Below, piece after piece: positions 59,616 through 64,000 of a stretch of 64,000 nucleotides of DNA. The notes below the pieces were generated by a model that was given only the letters and a program-made list of their open reading frames with translations, was not told the origin of the DNA and searched no databases. Location of the stretch: positions 682,001-746,000 of the forward strand of contig JAQOTA010000065.1 in NCBI GenBank assembly GCA_029532415.1. The letters are read 5' to 3'. Made by a program: the position numbers and the translations under genes. Position 1 is the first letter of the stretch, and each line of letters opens with the position of its first letter. The DNA is from Marasmius tenuissimus. Lineage: Eukaryota > Basidiomycota > Agaricomycetes > Agaricales > Marasmiaceae.

Positions 59616-60178
59616 TATTACTAGCGGTCAGAGTTGACGTTGAGGATCAAGTCGCGATTACATCAAAAAACCGCTCAAAAAGACGATCAACTTTGATCGT
59701 CTCTTGATCGCGACCAAAAGTTGCACTCCTCCAACGACTTGATCGCGATCAAGTTCGAGGATCAAGTTGACCTGTTCAAGGTATCCGTCCTCTGATTGGA
59801 TGAACGAATTTCCATAAGACTAGGCAAATCATAAGAATCCTAACTAGTCCACTAGCATTTCCTTCACTTTCTACTTGGGATTTTTGGGTGCTCGGTAGTC
59901 ACTGAAGATAAATCAACCCCGTGAAAATTACCTACTGCAAGGCAGCCTGTATTATGTACAGAGGATAGAACCTTGAAAAGCCCAGGGGGCGAGAAGTGCA
60001 ACGATTAACATGGCAGAAGAGGCATAAGATTGAGAACTATGAGGCTATTTTAAACTGGGTCGGTCAGAGGGGAGGAGGATCAAGTTGGGATCAACCCGGA
60101 AAAGCTCGCGTTTTGATCGCTGTCTTGATGGATCCTCACTTGGTCCCAACTTGATCCCAACTCTGACCGCTACTAATA
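59616..60178. mobile_element. MITE-like element with 21-bp inverted ends
   Basis: A 563-bp segment with terminal inverted repeats differing at one of 21 positions: TATTA(C/G) then TAGCGGTCAGAGTTG, read inward at 59616 and, reverse-complemented, at 60178. The outermost TA on both sides would fit a TA target duplication (Tc1/mariner-like), but this is not certain. Inside are many GATCAAGTT and (T)TGATCGCGATCA motifs, several palindromic, so it could fold strongly. No transposase frame. Lies between AMS1 and the carbonic anhydrase. Confidence 0.75.
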
Positions 60179-60830
60179 CTATTGTACGCATAGCACTTCG
60201 ACAGACTCCGACTTATCTTGGCAGAGATTTGAAAAAAATTCAACAGCCTGGCGCGGGGCTATGATGCTGAACACTCGCTTACTCACAAAACGATTATCCA
60301 TTGCACCGACTGTCTTCTTATTTTCAGCCGTAACTCATTTTCTTACTGCCCTCACTATGACTCCGTCTTGGGCCTTGAGCTTGGGCCCCCTTGGCAGAGG
60401 AAACATCCGCAAGATGATACAGGATTGTGCACCCAAACACTTGGGCTTTGCACCGACCAAGGGACTAGACTCTACCAGTAGACGCCCTAATAAACGGCTG
60501 GTTTTGCGACGCGTTTTGGGGGCATCGGGCTCCTCTGGAGGGAAGGACGCGTCCTTCAAGATTCCCGACCAGTGATTATTCAAGCGATACGAACCTCAAC
60601 TCCGACGATGAGGGTCGGGATTCGGGACTGCGTTTACCTCTTATCTCTTTACAAGGCTCGATCGGTTACGGGACGACGGGGCGACTTTGCAAATTCCGCC
60701 CCAATCTATTTCTGCTAAATTTCATTGGCACTCGTCCATTTCTGGAATCCCGCTGGGCCCTGTCCGTATATAAACGCAGAAACTAACATGACATTGTCAC
60801 CGGTTCGATTCACCACCACTCACCAGGATA
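60179..60830. other. Intergenic region upstream of carbonic anhydrase
   Basis: An open + frame of 104 codons (60261-60575), starting MMLNTRLLTKRLSIAPTVFL with one hydrophobic stretch and a basic tail, has no homologue I know and is not called. Otherwise promoter DNA. Confidence 0.4.
60767..60774 (+). promoter_or_regulatory. TATA box of the carbonic anhydrase gene
   Basis: TATATAAA lies 57 bp before the ATG at 60831, the strongest core promoter in the window, and predicts a leader of about 25-30 bases. Confidence 0.7.
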
Positions 60831-61847
60831 ATGCTTCAGTTCTCGCTTCTCCTCCTTGCCGCGACCCAATTTCTCAGCGCACAGGGTAGCTGTCTTCACG
60901 GCACATCCCTCCTGCGTCGAAATGTCAACAATGGGCAGGTTAAAGCCGCTACCTTTGGATACGAAGAAGAAGCTGGACCTCTCTTGTGGAGTTTTATGAA
61001 CGAGAACAACACCGCTTGCGGTTTAGGTCATGGCCAGTCGCCGATCAACTTGAACGGGTCGGTCACTGGCTCCCCGTCGGTCAACGTTTCGTTTCCTTGG
61101 ACCCGCGAAGCTGTGTTCGAAAATCTGGGGAGCACATTGGAAGTCATCAACGTGACGGGAACGACGACCTTCGATAACACCCAGTTTGACCTCCGACAAT
61201 TTCACTTCCATACGCCGAGTGAACACCACCTCAATGGCGAGTACTACCCCATGGAAATGCATATGGTGAGTACCGCTACTTTCGCGCAAACGATGTCTAC
61301 CTCGCTGACTGAGCCCCGTATCACTCAGGTTCATGAATCCACTAGTAAGCCGAGTTGGGGCCTATTGCATTGACTGAAGTTATGGACTGATGGTCGTCGC
61401 CGTCCTTAGATGGCTCCTTCGTCGTCCTCGCCGTCTTCTTTCAACTCTCCGAGGACGGCAGCACTGCCGACTTCCTGACTGCTGTAACCGAGAACATCGA
61501 GGATGTTGAACAGCCGGGATCGATTGCCCCCACCGGTGCGCTCGACCTATCGGAAATTGGTACAGCTTTCGAGGGCCAGGACAAGTTCCATTACGTCGGG
61601 TCCGTGACGACTCCGCCTTGCACAGAAGGAGTCAACTTTTTCGTATTAAAGGAACCTTTCTCTTTGGACGTGAAGACTTACAATACGATGAAGAAGATTA
61701 TGAAGTTCAACTCCCGATATACACAGAATTTACCAGGACGAGAGAATTTACTCGAGTTGGTGTTCGCGCAGCTCGGTGAGTGAATTATGCTCTCGATATG
61801 CGACGTAAATTCGTGACATCCATGCAGAGGCGCAGCAGAGACAATAG
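60831..61847 (+). CDS. Secreted alpha-type carbonic anhydrase
   Basis: Zinc enzyme that hydrates CO2 to bicarbonate outside the cell. It begins with a signal peptide (MLQFSLLLLAATQFLSAQGS). The alpha-CA fold follows: EEAGPLLWSFMNENNTACGL, GHGQSPINLNGSV, FDLRQFHFHTPSEHHLNGE (two Zn ligands in HFH), MEMHMVHEST (third Zn His in EMH), NGSFVVLAVFFQL, FHYVGSVTTPPCTEGVNFFV (conserved T-T-P-P-C-T-E-G). N-glycosylation sites are present. Exons: 60831-61265, a 16-nt exon 61329-61344, 61410-61775, and 61828-61847; the total of 837 nt is 278 codons plus stop. The last splice (GTGAGT...CATGCAG) changes the end from LGE to LEAQQRQ; without it the frame stops at 61783. Active-site residues are complete. Confidence 0.92.
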
Positions 61848-62235
61848 AGAGCTCCCTGGAGCCTATGCCAGTCGCCTGCTAGTTTGGTATGCGTTCGCTT
61901 TGAAGGTCGATATATCCTGCGAAACACAATTTAGCGGCCTTTATCCATTTAGATATACAGAATCCTATAAAACATACTCCATATCCTCCCCCATAGAGCA
62001 ATTCCATTAATATTAGCTCGATTAGACCTTGCTTGGACTCACTTATTGCTCCAAACTTTGCGGATTCGACGTATTATATGATGATCAATCGTGAACCTGA
62101 TGTCAACCTATCAACCGCTGTCCTACCTCGTGAAATAATTCCATCCTGATTGTCATGGATTGACTCTGGTGTCGAGCGCAGTGAGTACTGACTCCGATTG
62201 GGTGATGTCTATATAAAGTGGCCGAACTTGAAGCC
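61848..62235. other. Intergenic region upstream of the RBR gene
   Basis: 3' flank of the carbonic anhydrase and promoter of the next gene. No other feature. Confidence 0.5.
62212..62217 (+). promoter_or_regulatory. TATA box of the RBR gene
   Basis: TATAAA within CTATATAAAGTGG, only 24 bp before the ATG at 62236, so transcription could begin at or after that ATG. Confidence 0.55.
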
Positions 62236-63624
62236 ATGAATTCGATGATGATGGAAGTGGATGATCAACAGGCGTCTACAGAGTCCAATGCCAAGGTGCG
62301 AATGGGACATGTGACGTCGTGATCTTTACTTACGTAAAAATTAGAAAGGCAAAGTCAAAGCTATCCTCGCGCATGGCCTCGTGGGTCATGCTCATTGTCA
62401 ACACACCTCCTCACAGCCAACAACCAACAGCAGGGGGTTTCCAGGATTCAAAAGAAACCTGAGCACAGCTCAGACTAGCCCCATACTCACAGACCTATGG
62501 GCTGCAGCAAAATCTTAACGCCAGAAGTCGACACGGGCATCAGCGTCGCCGCCGTCTTCGGAGTGGAATGGCTATTCGACGCTTTCAACCTATTGGGGTC
62601 TCATTTGGACTTTGCTCACACCCGGTTGCGTCGGATATTGGGTCCAACAGTATCCTGTGAGATCTGTGGCGAGTCGATATGGGTTGGCGAAGTTGTTATT
62701 TGTTCGCAAAGTGAGTCTCCGTATCATACTAATCCGAGGGTAAAGTTCTGACATCGTCTGCAATCCCAAGATGCCCATCACTATTGCACGGAATGCTTGA
62801 GCCGTACGGTAGAAGGGATGCTTTTGGGGGACCTTGCTCTCAAATACGATGAAGCTACCACAAAGCCGTTATGTTGTTTCTGCTTCGGCGAAACAGTATC
62901 AACCATCCCAGTACCCACTGCAACCTTGACAAGACGATGGGACCGCCGAATCATCTCTCTGCAACTCCAGAATCTGGGCCTTCCTCTCTTGAAATGTGTC
63001 CATTGCGGTTATATTGTCATTGACGAAGAAGTTTCCACGAGCGCACCGACAGAACCCTCGACCTCTTCCCCATCACTACGAAGACGTTTCCTTTCCTTCA
63101 TCGGAGTCGAGACGAGCAAATTCAAAGGCCGGGAACGACCTCGGCAATTCCCCTGCCCTCAATGCTCCTGGAGCACTTGCACTGCTTGCTCTACCGCAGT
63201 ACCCGGAGCGAATGCTCCTGTGCACCGTTGCAAAACTGACGATCTACGTCTTACCATCGAGAGGGAGGTATCACAACGTCTGGTATACACATGCCCAAGG
63301 CCAAGCTGCGGTCAGACCCTCCTAAAGGAAGGGGGTTGCAACCACTGCACATGTGTTTGCGGAAACGAATACTGTCACTTGTGCCATGAGAATTTTGGCG
63401 ATGACCAGAATAAGTGGAGATACCATTATTGTGGACATCTTGTTGAGGAGGGCTCGATGGCGTCTAGGTCGAAGGATGGTCGATGCGCCTTATGCGGGAA
63501 GTGCCGTCTCTATGAAGACAGGGATGATGAAGTAATTCGGAGGGGTGTTGAGGAGCGAGTTACGAAGGAGTGGAAGAGGAAGCAGTTTTGGAAGGGCGTC
63601 AAGAGTTGGGTTGGATTGGAATGA
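62236..63624 (+). CDS. RBR-type (RING-IBR-RING) E3 ubiquitin ligase-like protein
   Basis: RING1 starts VSCEICGESIWVGEVVICSQ, then across an intron (GTGAGT at 62710) AHHYCTECLSRTVEGML and KPLCCFCFGE. The IBR-like part has LLKCVHCGYIVID, PCPQCSWSTCTACSTAVPG and HRCK. RING2 reads YTCPRPSCGQTLLKEGGCNH then CTCVCGNEYCHLC; the Cys in GGCNH is at the position of the RBR catalytic Cys that carries ubiquitin as a thioester. The tail is KRKQFWKGVKSWVGLE, stop TGA at 63622-63624. The N-terminus is uncertain: from 62236 (MNSMMMEVDDQQASTESNAK) two introns, the second ending GACTAG at 62478, can join in frame to PHTHRPMGCSKILTPEVDTG; otherwise the start is 62497. About 370-420 residues. Partner and target are unknown. 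Confidence 0.85.
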
Positions 63625-64000
63625 TTTGGTTCGGCGGGGGACTCTGCTACAACTTCTGTATTGCTACTGTGTGCGGACCAGTTTTATGTATTCGTAGGAC
63701 CTGTTATATTCACTTGCTCTGCATGGGCGCCCGTACTCGTGAGACGCAGCCAATGTCCTTGCCACAATCATTCAAATGCTTGTGTCGGTGTGCTATCACC
63801 AATGACAATCAGACTCAGAGGGTTCGTCCTTGTACTTGGGGACGAGGGTGTATAAAAGTCAAGTATCCCCGTCGTTCTGCTGGTCAGATAAATTTAGATC
63901 GATCCAGAGTTCGGAGCCAATGCGGAGTATTTTGTATTTCGAACACGGAGAACTCTACGAATGTATCTGACTATTTTCGTCCTGTTTGTGCCCATCACAG
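63625..64000. other. 3' flank of the RBR gene to window end
   Basis: No gene seen. A TATA-like GTATAAAAG (about 63849-63857) near the end could belong to a gene starting beyond the window. Confidence 0.4.

Noticed and set aside
60261..60575. 104-codon + strand frame with one hydrophobic stretch
   Set aside because: No homology, promoter or splice context supports it; mentioned only in the intergenic entry.
60801..60815. GGTTCGATTC resembling a tRNA B box
   Set aside because: No matching acceptor stem, A box or cloverleaf nearby; it is in the carbonic anhydrase leader.
1..64000. CRISPR arrays, bacterial operons or prophage
   Set aside because: No regular spaced repeats and all genes are intron-rich eukaryotic genes.

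Overview
This window is nuclear DNA from a filamentous basidiomycete, most likely a mushroom-forming Agaricomycete. Genes are compact and cut by many introns of about 45-65 bp with GT/AG ends and CTAAC/CTGAC-type branch sites. Several gene families have a basidiomycete character: an Hsp70-like ATPase with a disordered head, a 5-hmdU-DNA-kinase-helical-domain protein, and a UGA4-type permease. Only the sequence was used. Products were recognised by conserved motifs after exons were joined by eye, so gene ends are firmer than internal exon borders.

Layout. 1-2.3 kb: no gene I can resolve. 2.3-5.0 kb (+): NOC2, ribosome assembly. 5.5-5.9 kb (-): small CBP6/UQCC2-like mitochondrial protein. 7.3-10.6 kb (+): Hsp70-like protein. 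11.1-12.8 kb (+): D-arabinono-1,4-lactone oxidase, tail-to-tail with a UBE2G2/Ubc7-type E2 (-). 14-18.1 kb (-): RPC2, second-largest subunit of RNA polymerase III. 18.36-18.94 kb: a 582-bp non-autonomous DNA transposon with matching 6-bp target duplications. 20.0-24.6 kb (-): ERCC6L2-like SNF2 ATPase. 25.3-32.4 kb (-): the giant nucleoporin NUP192/NUP205, divergent from RPA3 (+). 33.5-36.3 kb: UBE2G1-type E2 (-), divergent from an otubain deubiquitinase (+). 36.7-39.0 kb (+): amino-acid/GABA permease.

39-49 kb is the most accessory-looking part. It holds two small uncertain genes, a pseudogene (40.9-41.7 kb) of an unrecognised family whose intact copy lies at 47.8-48.7 kb, and between these copies SFT2, a 5-hmdU DNA kinase helical domain fused to a chromodomain, and a WW-domain protein. 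49.4-51.4 kb (+): METTL14/Kar4-type m6A methyltransferase subunit with a Met/Gly-rich tail. 51.7-54 kb (-): a degenerate kinase-like gene, probably broken. 54.3-59.2 kb (+): AMS1 alpha-mannosidase with seven natural histidines near its start. 59.6-60.2 kb: a second MITE-like inverted-repeat element. 60.8-61.8 kb (+): secreted alpha-carbonic anhydrase. 62.2-63.6 kb (+): RBR-type RING/IBR protein.

Most genes are unrelated housekeeping functions: ribosome biogenesis, Pol III, nuclear pore, replication and repair, ER-associated ubiquitination. The best candidate for an under-described system is the hypermodified-base-type helical domain joined to a chromodomain reader at 43.5-45.6 kb.
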